Assembly: GCF_014207955.1 (NCBI RefSeq)
Contig: NZ_JACHLK010000003.1
Span: 310,001 to 374,000 of the forward strand
Direction: 5' to 3'
DNA length: 64,000 nucleotides
From: Acidovorax soli
GTDB taxonomy: Bacteria > Pseudomonadota > Gammaproteobacteria > Burkholderiales > Burkholderiaceae_C
Below the pieces are notes generated by a model. It had not been told where the DNA came from. It saw nothing but the letters and a program-made list of their open reading frames with translations, and did no database searches. Each line of letters begins with the position of its first letter. Positions within the stretch are counted from its first letter, which is position 1. Made by a program: the position numbers and the translations under genes. Of the stretch, positions 8,362-15,908 are shown one piece after another.

Positions 8362-8735
8362 GCGCACGCGACATCCTGCTGGTGGAGCCCAGCATGCTCA
8401 CGGGCAGCATCATCGTCTCGACCGCACGCCAGCTGTCCCTGCCCGAGGTGCGCCAGGTGGCCAGCGTGCGCACGGCGGAGCAGCATCTGGCCCAGCGCGA
8501 CTATGCGGGCGTGATCGTCTCGCTCGAAGAGCAGAAGGAGGCCATGGAGCTGCTCGAACAGGTGCGCAGCTCGCGCCTGGCGGTCGCCGCCTCGGTGCCC
8601 GTGGCGGTCACCACCGCGCAGGTCGACGCCCAGACCGCCGACCAGATGAAAGCCCTGCGCGTGCGCCGCGTGCTGCTCAAGCCCTTCAAGGTCAAGGACG
8701 TGATCACCACCATCGAGCTCCTGAAAAACACCTGA
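8358..8735 (+). CDS. Degenerate (pseudo-)receiver domain protein
   Basis: The 125-residue single-domain protein has a CheY-like fold pattern. The strand ILLVEPS occupies the place of the acidic pair (one Glu kept), VAVTTAQ supplies the conserved Thr, and LLKPF supplies the conserved Lys-Pro. Where the phosphoacceptor Asp should be, the strand reads GVIVSLEEQ, with no Asp, so normal phosphorylation is unlikely. AAAGGAG precedes the ATG at 8358, which overlaps the GAF-protein stop. It probably acts as a protein-protein partner of the GAF protein. The family call rests on pattern, not on a search. Confidence 0.75.
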   Translation: MSARDILLVEPSMLTGSIIVSTARQLSLPEVRQVASVRTAEQHLAQRDYAGVIVSLEEQKEAMELLEQVRSSRLAVAASVPVAVTTAQVDAQTADQMKALRVRRVLLKPFKVKDVITTIELLKNT

Positions 8736-8779
8736 GCCCGTACCCAGGCCGAAGCGCCTGAAGGTGCGCGCTACCGTTC

Positions 8780-8981
8780 AACTGCGCACGGCCCAGACCA
8801 GTGCTCCCGTGCAAGGGCCGCCCCGCCGCACCGGGAGCGTCCCCCTCCCGACTCGCACAGCGAGTCGAGAGAGGGGCTGAGGGCCGCGGCTCCAAGCCTG
8901 CCTGCGCAGGCTTGGACGTGCCCGAAGAGCCACCGCCTCTGGCGGTGGTGCCGAGACGCGCAGCGTCTCAGGGGGTGCTTA
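8780..8981 (+). repeat. Dispersed 3'-end element, copy B (long form)
   Basis: Copy B fills the gap between the convergent receiver gene and ppk2. Hairpins: GCTCCC (8803-8808) with GGGAGC (8833-8838); CGACTCGC (8849-8856) with GCGAGTCG (8860-8867) around ACA; TCCAAGCCTG (8891-8900) with CAGGCTTGGA (8907-8916); CACCGCC/GGCGGTG; GAGACGC-GCA-GCGTCTC. The terminal GGGGGTGCTT runs into the ppk2 stop codon (8979-8981, minus strand). See the findings for covariation with other copies. Confidence 0.9.
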
Positions 8982-9893
8982 ATAATTATCAGGGACGTAC
9001 ATGCTCGCCGGCACCGGCTGGCGCAGGTACTCGGGGTTGCGCACACGGTCCGGCAGCACCACCGGGGGGTGGGGCACGTCCTGGTAGGGAAACTGCGACA
9101 GCAGGTGCGCAATGCAGTTCAGCCGGGCTTTTTTCTTGTCCACGGCCTGCACCACCCACCAGGGGGCTTCGGGAATGTGGGTGCGCTCGAGCATGGTTTC
9201 CTTGGCCTTGGTGTAGGCCTCCCAGCGGATGCGGCTTTGCAGGTCCATGGGGCTGAGCTTCCACTGCTTGAGCGGATCGTGGATGCGGCCCAGAAAACGC
9301 AGGTGCTGCTCTTCGTCGGTGATGGAAAACCAGTACTTGACCAGCGTGATGCCCGAGCGCACGAGCATCTTCTCGAACTCGGGCACGGTGCGGAAGAACT
9401 CCTCGTACTCATCGTCGGAGCAAAAGCCCATGACGCGCTCGACGCCGGCGCGGTTGTACCAGCTGCGGTCGAACAGCACGATCTCGCCCGCGGCCGGCAG
9501 GTGCGCCACATAGCGCTGGAAGTACCACTGCGTGCGTTCGCGGTCGTTGGGCGCAGGCAGTGCGGCCACCCGGGCCACGCGCGGGTTCAGGCGCTGGGTG
9601 ATGCGCTTGATCACGCCGCCCTTGCCGGCCGCGTCGCGGCCCTCGAACAGGATCACCACCTTCTGGCGGCTGTGCTGCACCCAGTCCTGCAGCTTGACGA
9701 GCTCGCCCTGCAGGCGGAACAGCTCCTTGAAATACTGCTGGCGCGCGTGCCGGTCGGTGGGCATGGGGTCGCCGATCTCGTCGACGTTGCGGTCCTCGAT
9801 CTCCAGCTCCAGTTCTTCGTCGTAGCTGTCGATCAGGTCGTTGGCGATGCGCTGCATCAGGTCCTGGGCATCGATGGGGGCGTTCTGGAGCAT
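8979..9893 (-). CDS. ppk2: Polyphosphate kinase 2
   Basis: The 304-residue PPK2-family enzyme transfers phosphate between polyphosphate and nucleotides. It has Walker A GRDAAGKGG (85-93), the Walker B/lid region VLFDRSWYNRAGVERVMGF (from about 139), and family motifs WYFQRYVAHLP, KYWFSITDEEQ, RIHDPLKQWKLSPMD and AKETMLERTHIPEAPW. The length suits a one-domain class I PPK2. ATG 9893 is chosen; a 23-residue upstream extension is not conserved-looking. It is divergent from the ZntB-like gene with 168 bp between starts. Its stop codon is part of the terminal tract of repeat copy B. Confidence 0.95.
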   Translation of the reverse strand: MLQNAPIDAQDLMQRIANDLIDSYDEELELEIEDRNVDEIGDPMPTDRHARQQYFKELFRLQGELVKLQDWVQHSRQKVVILFEGRDAAGKGGVIKRITQRLNPRVARVAALPAPNDRERTQWYFQRYVAHLPAAGEIVLFDRSWYNRAGVERVMGFCSDDEYEEFFRTVPEFEKMLVRSGITLVKYWFSITDEEQHLRFLGRIHDPLKQWKLSPMDLQSRIRWEAYTKAKETMLERTHIPEAPWWVVQAVDKKKARLNCIAHLLSQFPYQDVPHPPVVLPDRVRNPEYLRQPVPASMYVPDNY

Positions 9894-10061
9894 GGCTTGT
9901 GCACGGCAAATGGGATCGATCCATGATGCGCGCGCCCGGTGACAACTGCATGACATGCACATGAAGCGTCACACCACTGTCATCTGGCGGCCGCACCATG
10001 GGCTCCATTCCTCGCTGCGGCCGCTTTCTTTCCGCCTCCCCGTGCCACGCTGCCTTTTCCC

Positions 10062-11138
10062 ATGAACACACCCCTTGCCGGCGCGGCCGCCGGCCAGAAC
10101 TACGGCGGCGATGCCGCGGGCCTGATCTGCGCCTACCGCATGGACGGCACCGGCCCCGCGCAGCCCATCGACTCGGTGCAGGCCGCCGAATGGCTGCTGG
10201 CGCATGGACAGGAGGAGGCGGAGGCGCCCGCCACCGCACCGGCGGAGAACGCCGCGCCCCCGCCCTTCCTCTGGCTGCACTTCAACCTGAGCCAGGCGCA
10301 GGCCATGCGCTGGATGGAACGCCATGCCGGCTTGCCCGACGCGTTCTTTGAGGCGCTCCGGGAAGGTTCGCACTCCACCCGCATCGAGCGCGATGACGAC
10401 ACCCTCATCGCCGTGCTCAACGACGCGCATTTCGACTTTGCCTTCGAGCCCTTCGACATCGCCACCCTGTGGATCAGCGTGGCGCCGCACCTGGTGGTGA
10501 CGGCCCGGGCCCACCCGCTGCGCTCGGTAGACGCGCTGCGCACGGCGGTACGCAACGGGCATTCGCCCCGCTCCAGCGTGGCCCTGCTGGAGCAGCTGAT
10601 GCGCACCCAGGCTGCGGGGCTGGTGGACATCGTGCGCGGCGTCACCCAGCGCATCGACGGCATCGAGGACGAACTGCTGGCCGGCCGGCTGGACCACAAG
10701 CGCGCCCGCCTGGGCGTGCTGCGCCGGCTGCTGGTGCGCCTGCAGCGCCTGCTGGCACCCGAGCCGGCCGCCCTGTTCCGCCTGCTGCAGAACCCGCCGG
10801 CCTGGATGGGGGCCGAGGACGCGCAGGAGCTGCGCGACTCGACCGAGGAGTTCTCGGTGGTGCTGCGCGACATGCAGGGCCTGCAGGAGCGCATCAAGCT
10901 GCTGCAGGAAGAAGTGGCCGCCAACGTGCAGGAGGCCAACAGCCGCAGCCTGTTCGTGCTGACGGTGGTGACGGTGCTGGCCCTGCCCATCAACATCCTG
11001 ACCGGCCTGCTGGGCATGAACGTGGGCGGCGTGCCGCTGGCGGACAGCCCGCACGGCTTCTGGATCATCGTGGGTCTGCTCGTGGTGTTCATGCCGGTGG
11101 CGGCCTGGATCGCCCTGCGCGGGCCCAGGGACCGCTAA
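10062..11138 (+). CDS. CorA/ZntB-like metal ion transporter
   Basis: The 358-residue protein has the 2-TM-GxN layout: a large cytoplasmic N-terminal domain, a long helical stalk (about 190-290), and two C-terminal helices with the pore signature GMN at 318-320 (LLGMNVGGVP) between them. The LFVLTVVTVLALPINILTG segment and short periplasmic loop VPLADSPHGF resemble ZntB more than CorA, suggesting zinc or other divalent cation transport; direction and ion are not certain. It is divergent from ppk2 and 68 bp before the ParB-like gene. Confidence 0.9.
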   Translation: MNTPLAGAAAGQNYGGDAAGLICAYRMDGTGPAQPIDSVQAAEWLLAHGQEEAEAPATAPAENAAPPPFLWLHFNLSQAQAMRWMERHAGLPDAFFEALREGSHSTRIERDDDTLIAVLNDAHFDFAFEPFDIATLWISVAPHLVVTARAHPLRSVDALRTAVRNGHSPRSSVALLEQLMRTQAAGLVDIVRGVTQRIDGIEDELLAGRLDHKRARLGVLRRLLVRLQRLLAPEPAALFRLLQNPPAWMGAEDAQELRDSTEEFSVVLRDMQGLQERIKLLQEEVAANVQEANSRSLFVLTVVTVLALPINILTGLLGMNVGGVPLADSPHGFWIIVGLLVVFMPVAAWIALRGPRDR

Positions 11139-11206
11139 CCTGCCAAAGGAGGCGGCCCATTACAATGCCGCCCCTTGCCCTGCCGCTCCCGTTTTCCCGC
11201 GCCACC

Positions 11207-12055
11207 ATGAACATCGTCGTCAACGAAGAACTCAAAGCCTATATCGATCCCCTGACCCGCGACGAGCACGACGCCCTGGAGCGCAGCCTGCTGGCCGAGG
11301 GTTGCCGCGATGCCCTGGTGCTGTGGGGCGATGTGCTGGTGGACGGCCACAACCGCTACGGCATCTGCCAGAAGCATGGCCTGCCCTTCCAGACGGTGCA
11401 GAACACGCATTTCCAGAGCATGGAAGACGTGCACCTGTGGATGATCGACCAGCACCTGGGCCGGCGCAGCGTGTCGGACTTCCAGCGCGGCGTGCTGGCG
11501 CTGCGCAAGCGCGAGATCGTGGCCGCGCGCAAGGCCCGCGCCGCGGCCACGCCGCCGGAACCTGTGGACGAGGCCGACCTGCCCTGGTCCTCGGACGGCC
11601 CGGTGGCTGCGCCGCCGCCGCCCGCCCCGGCGCCGGATGTGCCCTCCGAATCCCTGAGCAGCCGCGAGGCGATTGCCCGCGCGGCACGCCTGAGCAGCAG
11701 CCAGGTGGTGGCCATCGAGAAGATCCAGAAACAGGCGGCCCCCGAGCTGGTGGCGGCCGTCAAGTCGGGCACCATCTCGCTGGCCACGGCGGCCACCGTG
11801 GCCACCCTGCCTGCCGAGGAGCAGGTGGCCGCGGCCAAGGGGGGCAAGGACGAACTCAAGCAGGCCGCCAAGCGCGTGCGCGACGCCAAGCAGCGCAAGC
11901 CGCGGGAGGACAAGGAAGCGGCGGAAGATGCGCCAGGCCAGGAGGCACCGGCAGGCGGCAGCGACGACGAAGTGCGGACCTTGCGGCTGCGCGTGGCCGA
12001 ACTGACGGCCGAAAACGAGGCGCTGCGCGCCGAACTGGCTCGGCTGCAGGGCTGA
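11207..12055 (+). CDS. ParB-like nuclease-domain protein (plasmid partition/replication-related)
   Basis: The 282-residue protein begins with a ParB/Srx-like domain (about 5-75), containing LWGDVLVDGHNRYGICQKHG, where DGHNR matches the ParB DGxxR box. A Pro/Ala-rich linker (about 120-150) is followed by a helix-turn-helix-like part (SREAIARAARLSSSQVVAIEKI, KSGTISLATAATVATL). A charged coiled coil ends it (VRTLRLRVAELTAENEALRAELARLQ). Similar proteins are annotated as plasmid replication/partition related, but no parA, origin or plasmid genes are nearby. A TACAAT box lies at 11161-11166, 41 bp before the ATG. A role as a chromosomal DNA-binding protein is inferred. Confidence 0.75.
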   Translation: MNIVVNEELKAYIDPLTRDEHDALERSLLAEGCRDALVLWGDVLVDGHNRYGICQKHGLPFQTVQNTHFQSMEDVHLWMIDQHLGRRSVSDFQRGVLALRKREIVAARKARAAATPPEPVDEADLPWSSDGPVAAPPPPAPAPDVPSESLSSREAIARAARLSSSQVVAIEKIQKQAAPELVAAVKSGTISLATAATVATLPAEEQVAAAKGGKDELKQAAKRVRDAKQRKPREDKEAAEDAPGQEAPAGGSDDEVRTLRLRVAELTAENEALRAELARLQG

Positions 12056-12096
12056 TACGTCACACCATCCCCCCGGCAGGCCGCCGGAGGGTGCGG

Positions 12097-12948
12097 CTAT
12101 TCGTTGGCGCTGCGCAGGGCGCCCAGGCGTTCAGTGATGTGGTCGATGTCCAGGCCGTCCTCCACATGCTGGAGGTAGGTCTCCAGATCGAAGATGGCCT
12201 CGGTCAGGTTGCCGCGCTCGGCGTGCGCGAGGCCACGGTCGCGCCATTCGCCCCAGGCCTCGGGCTGCAGCACGATCAGGCGGTCGAGCACGGCGATCAG
12301 GCGCTGCCAGTCCTGCTGGGTGCGGTGCACCTCCTTGAGGTTGCGCAGCATGCGCGCGATGATGTCGCGCGGCGTGGCGGCCTGCAGGTACAGGCCCAGC
12401 GGCACGTCGTAGTCGTCGATGAGGCCGTTGCGGCGCTTGTAAGGTTCGAGCCGCTCGCCCAGCTCCTCCCGGCTCAGCGACTGGCCGGTGATCGGATCCA
12501 GCACCACCTGCCCCTTGGGCAGCAACACCTTGACCATGAAATGCCCCGGGAAAGCGATGCCACGCGCATGCAGGCCCAGGCCCTGGGCCAGCTCCATCCA
12601 GAGCACGGCCAGGCTGATGGGAATGCCCCGGCGCGTGCGCAGCACGGCATTGAGGTAGCTGTTCTCGGGGTCGTAGTAGTTGTTGACGTTGCCGCCAAAG
12701 CCCATGTCGGCAAAGAAGAACTGGTTGAGCGTGCGCAGGCGCTGCAGCGCGGGGGCATCGGCCGGCAGGCGGCGCTTGATGCGCGCCTGCAGTTGGTCCA
12801 TGTCGCCCAGCAGCAATTGCACGTCGAATTCGGGGTACTCGTCCTGCGCCAGGCTGGCAGCCGCCTCCAGCAGGGGAAAGTGGTCATCGCTCTGGACCAG
12901 CGATGCAAAGTACTCCAGCGAGGTGGGTACGGTCAGACTCAGTGGCAT
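12097..12948 (-). CDS. SirB1-family transglutaminase-like/TPR protein
   Basis: The 283-residue SirB1-type protein has the transglutaminase-like core FFADMGFGGNVNNYYDPENSYLNAVLRTRRGIPISLAVLWMELAQGLGL..GIAFPGHFMVKV. A TPR-like C-terminal part follows (LIVLQPEAWGEWRDRGLAHAERGNLTEAIFDLETYLQHVEDG). The fold is related to cysteine proteases, but the usual Cys position in RGIPISLAVLW is occupied by Ser, as in many SirB1 proteins, so activity is doubtful. ATG 12948 gives the conserved N-terminus MPLSLTVPTSLEYFASLVQSD. It is convergent with the ParB-like gene and lies just downstream of murJ on the same strand. Confidence 0.85.
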   Translation of the reverse strand: MPLSLTVPTSLEYFASLVQSDDHFPLLEAAASLAQDEYPEFDVQLLLGDMDQLQARIKRRLPADAPALQRLRTLNQFFFADMGFGGNVNNYYDPENSYLNAVLRTRRGIPISLAVLWMELAQGLGLHARGIAFPGHFMVKVLLPKGQVVLDPITGQSLSREELGERLEPYKRRNGLIDDYDVPLGLYLQAATPRDIIARMLRNLKEVHRTQQDWQRLIAVLDRLIVLQPEAWGEWRDRGLAHAERGNLTEAIFDLETYLQHVEDGLDIDHITERLGALRSANE

Positions 12949-13034
12949 GCCATGGTTGTACGGTGCTGCCCCCGCCGCGTCAAGCGGCAAAAGTCACGAT
13001 GTACGGGCTTGTTCGGCAAGCGACAAAACCTGCC

Positions 13035-14600
13035 TCACCGCCTGAGCATCTTGCGCAGCTTGAGCCCCGCCGCCCACAGGGCGCCGAAGTACAGCAGTGC
13101 CGAGGCCGCCATGAGCCCTGCCAGCAGGCCGATGCGCTGCCATTTGGCACTGCGCATGGCCACCCAGTCGAAATGGTGCGACGACCAGACCAGCAGCAAT
13201 GCCAGCAAGGCCGTGGCCGCCACCACCTGCAGGATGAAGCGGCCCCAGCCCGGTTGCGGCTGGTAGCTGCCGCGGCGCAGCAGGCCGATGAGCAGCCACA
13301 AGGCGTTGATGAGCGCGCCCAGGCCGATGGACAGGGCCAGGCCGGCATGCGCGATATAAGGCACCAATGCGATGTTGAGCAGTTGCGTGATGACCAGCAC
13401 CGCAATGGCGATCTTCACGGGGGTGCGCACGTCCTGGCTGGCGTAGTAGCCCGGCGCCAGCACCTTGATGGCCACCAGGCCCAGGAGGCCCGCGCCGTAG
13501 CCCGACAGGGCCAGCGCGATCTGGCGCACATCGCCGTCGGCCAGCTTGCCGTAGTGGAACAGCGTGGCCACCAGGGGCTGGGAGAAAGTCAGCAGGGCCA
13601 CGGCGCAGGGAACGGCCAGCAGCACCACGATGCGCAGGCCCCAATCGAGCATGGCCGAGTACTTTTCGGCGTCGCCCGCGGCCTTGGCGGCCGTGAGCTG
13701 CGGCGTGAGCACCACGCCCAGGGCCACGCCCAGCAGCGCGGTGGGGAACTCCATCAGCCGGTCGGCATAGAACAGCCAGGTCACGCTGCCGGGCGCGAGG
13801 TAGGAAGCGATCTGGGTGTTGATCATCAGCGAGATCTGCGCCACGCCCACGCCCAGCAAAATGGGCCCCATGAGCGACAGCACCTTGCGCACGCCCGGGT
13901 CGGCCCAGGCCGTGCGGATGGCGCGCCAGCCCAGGCCAATGCGCGGCAAGAGGCCCATGCGCGCCAGCACCGGGATCTGCACCGCCAGCTGCAGCACACC
14001 GCCCAGCAGCACGCCACCGGCCATGGAGTAGATGGGCTCGATGCCGCGCGCCTCCAGCTGCGGCGCACCCAGCAGGGCTGCACCGATCATGGACAGGTTG
14101 AGCAGCACCGGCGAAGCCGCGGGCACGGTGAAGTGCTTCCAGGTGTTGAGGATGCCGGCCGACAGCGCCACCAGCGACATGAAGCCGATGTAGGGGAACA
14201 TCCAGCGCGTCATGAGCACGGCCGCGTCGTAGGCCTCGGGGCTCTGGCGCATGCCGCTGGCCAGGGCCCAGACCAGCACCGGGGCGCCGACCACGCCGAG
14301 CACGCAGGTGAGCAGCAGCACCCAGGCCAGCGCCGTGGCCACATGGGCGATGAGCACGCGCGTGGCGTCTTCGCCCTGCTGCGCCTTGCTGGTGGCCAGC
14401 ACCGGGATGAAGGCCTGGCTGAAGGCCCCCTCGGCAAAGAAGCGGCGGAACAGGTTGGGAATGCGGAAAGCGACGTTGAAGGCGTCCGTCAGGGCGTTGG
14501 CCCCGAAGAACGAGGCCATCAGAAGATCGCGCGCCAGGCCCGTCACGCGGGAGGCCAGGGTCAGCAGGGAGACGGTGGAAGCGGCTTTGAGCAATGACAC
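13035..14600 (-). CDS. murJ: Lipid II flippase MurJ
   Basis: MurJ flips lipid II across the inner membrane for peptidoglycan synthesis. The product is rich in transmembrane helices over 521 residues, consistent with the MOP-superfamily 14-helix fold. The hallmark N-terminus SLLKAASTVSLLTLASRVTGLARDLLMASFFG is followed by DAFNVAFRIPNLFRRFFAEGAFSQAFIPV. The best start is GTG at 14600, which yields exactly the family N-terminus; the frame stays open to 14852 but the extension (starts at 14672 or 14852) looks like non-coding Pro/Arg-rich sequence. It is divergent from rpsT, a common betaproteobacterial arrangement. Confidence 0.95.
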   Translation of the reverse strand: MSLLKAASTVSLLTLASRVTGLARDLLMASFFGANALTDAFNVAFRIPNLFRRFFAEGAFSQAFIPVLATSKAQQGEDATRVLIAHVATALAWVLLLTCVLGVVGAPVLVWALASGMRQSPEAYDAAVLMTRWMFPYIGFMSLVALSAGILNTWKHFTVPAASPVLLNLSMIGAALLGAPQLEARGIEPIYSMAGGVLLGGVLQLAVQIPVLARMGLLPRIGLGWRAIRTAWADPGVRKVLSLMGPILLGVGVAQISLMINTQIASYLAPGSVTWLFYADRLMEFPTALLGVALGVVLTPQLTAAKAAGDAEKYSAMLDWGLRIVVLLAVPCAVALLTFSQPLVATLFHYGKLADGDVRQIALALSGYGAGLLGLVAIKVLAPGYYASQDVRTPVKIAIAVLVITQLLNIALVPYIAHAGLALSIGLGALINALWLLIGLLRRGSYQPQPGWGRFILQVVAATALLALLLVWSSHHFDWVAMRSAKWQRIGLLAGLMAASALLYFGALWAAGLKLRKMLRR

Positions 14601-14794
14601 CGCCGGGAGTGTATGCGCTGGCGGGCGCGGGCCGCGGGCGGCCGCAGCGAGCCGACTGAACCAGGGGGACATCAGGACCATCCTTCGTGCGAAACAGGGT
14701 GCCGGGCAGTCTGGGCCGGGCCGGTGAGGCGGGGATGAAGTGCGTGAAGCGGGCGTGAAGCCAGGTCCGGCTAGGCATGGCCAGCCAACTGGGC

Positions 14795-14800
14795 TATAAT
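14795..14800 (+). promoter_or_regulatory. rpsT -10 box
   Basis: A consensus TATAAT lies 46 bp before the rpsT ATG. No clear TTGACA-like -35 is seen about 17 bp upstream. A strong -10 suits a ribosomal protein gene. Confidence 0.6.
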
Positions 14801-14845
14801 CGCGGGCTTTGCTGGCATCATCCACAGACTCCAAGGAATACACAC

Positions 14846-15145
14846 ATGGCATCCGCTAAACCTAAGAAGAAGAACCCGCGCCTGGCGTCGGGCCGCAAGC
14901 GCGTCCGTCAGGACACCAAGCTCAACGCTGCGAACACCTCGCTGCGCTCCAAATACCGTACCGCCGTGAAGAATGTCGAAAAGGCCGTCGTGGCCGGCGA
15001 CAAGACCAAGGCGACCGAACTGTTCGCCAAGATGCAAGCCGTGGTTGACTCCGTGGCCGACAAGGGCATCTTCCACAAGAACAAGGCTGCTCGCGACAAG
15101 AGCCGTCTGTCTGCCAAGGTGAAAGCCCTGGCCCTGGCCGCCTGA
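14846..15145 (+). CDS. rpsT: 30S ribosomal protein S20
   Basis: The 99-residue, highly basic protein is bS20, which binds 16S rRNA in the small subunit. [22 protein letters not shown] and [22 protein letters not shown] are typical, and the protein is almost entirely helical and Lys/Arg/Ala-rich. The ATG at 14846 follows CCAAGGAATACACAC, whose AAGGA serves as ribosome binding site. A TATAAT box lies 46 bp upstream and a strong hairpin terminator follows at 15211. It is transcribed alone, divergent from murJ. Confidence 0.98.
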   Translation: MASAKPKKKNPRLASGRKRVRQDTKLNAANTSLRSKYRTAVKNVEKAVVAGDKTKATELFAKMQAVVDSVADKGIFHKNKAARDKSRLSAKVKALALAA

Positions 15146-15210
15146 CCCTCTTCAGGCAAACAGCCCGGACGGCCCGCGCCGTTCGCCGTTTGTAACGGGT
15201 GCGCTGCCAG

Positions 15211-15250
15211 CAAAAAACGAAAAACCGCCTTCGGGCGGTTTTTTCGTTTC
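15211..15250. terminator. Rho-independent terminator after rpsT (bidirectional)
   Basis: AACCGCC TTC GGGCGGTT forms a perfect GC stem, and the flanking A and T tracts extend the pairing (AAAAACGAAA upstream, TTTTTTCG downstream). The T tract after the stem terminates rpsT; the A tract before it would let the same stem work for the minus strand. Confidence 0.9.
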
Positions 15251-15282
15251 CGAGCATGGAATGCATGTGTTTCGTCCAGGCA

Positions 15283-15304
15283 CAAAAAAAGCCCCGAGGG
15301 GCCT
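15283..15304 (-). terminator. Terminator of the DUF3579 gene
   Basis: Read on the minus strand, GGCCCCTCGGGGC is followed by seven T residues. It sits about 25 bp after the DUF3579 stop, giving that gene its own terminator facing the rpsT one. Confidence 0.75.
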
Positions 15305-15328
15305 TCATGCATAGGGGACAAGGCCCGT

Positions 15329-15664
15329 TCAGGGCTTGGCAGGCGGCGGCAGCACCGGCGCATCCGGCACCAGGCAGGCTTCGGCCACCTGCAGGTTGTT
15401 GTCGCGCGCGAAGTTGACGACGAAATCCCAGGCCATGGGTTCGTGGTCGCGCAGGTCACGGTGCACCACCACGCATTTGATGCCATTGAGGGTGGTGGGA
15501 ATGCACCAGGGCGAGTAGCTCAAATGGCTGCCCGGGCGTGCTCCGCCAGGGCGGAAACTGCTCATCACCCCCGCCAGACGCTCGGCCCAGTCGCTGGGAC
15601 GGAAGGTTTTCCCGTCCTGGGTGACGCCTTGGATGAAGATCTCTTTGGAGGTGGGGGAAACCAT
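15329..15664 (-). CDS. DUF3579 domain protein
   Basis: The 111-residue protein matches the DUF3579 family of betaproteobacteria: KEIFIQGVTQDGKTFRPSDWAERLAGVMSSF and the LNGIKCVVVHRDLRDHEPMAWDFVVNFARDNNLQV core. The family is short, cytosolic and uncharacterised. Its place between rpsT and the divergent argD is conserved in this order in my knowledge of Burkholderiales, which hints at a housekeeping role. A Pro-rich tail (VPDAPVLPPPAKP) closes it. The 244 bp to argD form a shared divergent control region. Confidence 0.85.
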   Translation of the reverse strand: MVSPTSKEIFIQGVTQDGKTFRPSDWAERLAGVMSSFRPGGARPGSHLSYSPWCIPTTLNGIKCVVVHRDLRDHEPMAWDFVVNFARDNNLQVAEACLVPDAPVLPPPAKP

Positions 15665-15735
15665 CGGGTCGAAGTGTAATGGACAGTCTGCAACCGCAGG
15701 ATCACTGCATGCTGCACTGCAACCATGGATTCTAA

Positions 15736-15749
15736 CTCTTATATAAGAG
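15736..15749. promoter_or_regulatory. 14-bp perfect palindrome in the DUF3579/argD control region
   Basis: CTCTTATATAAGAG is fully self-complementary and AT-rich in a GC-rich chromosome. It lies 72 bp before the DUF3579 start and 160 bp before the argD start. This shape suits a dimeric (for example GntR-type) repressor or activator site. In a wider frame, CACTGCAA (15715-15722) and TTGCAGTG (15794-15801) form another inverted pair. Confidence 0.5.
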
Positions 15750-15908
15750 CTGCCCCTCTAAACCTGACTGGAGGACATGGCATCCAGCCGGCATTGCAGT
15801 GATGCGCAATCGTCAATAGCGGGTCATCGCATGGCCCCTAGAATCGTGCTTCGTTTTTCGGGTGGGCCATTCCACCCACTTTTCACCGCACCGCCAGGAG
15901 ATTTCTGC

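Noticed and set aside
14601-14852. N-terminal extension of MurJ
   Set aside because: The extension is Pro/Arg-rich, overlaps the rpsT promoter and start, and gives nothing like the family N-terminus, which begins exactly at the GTG at 14600.
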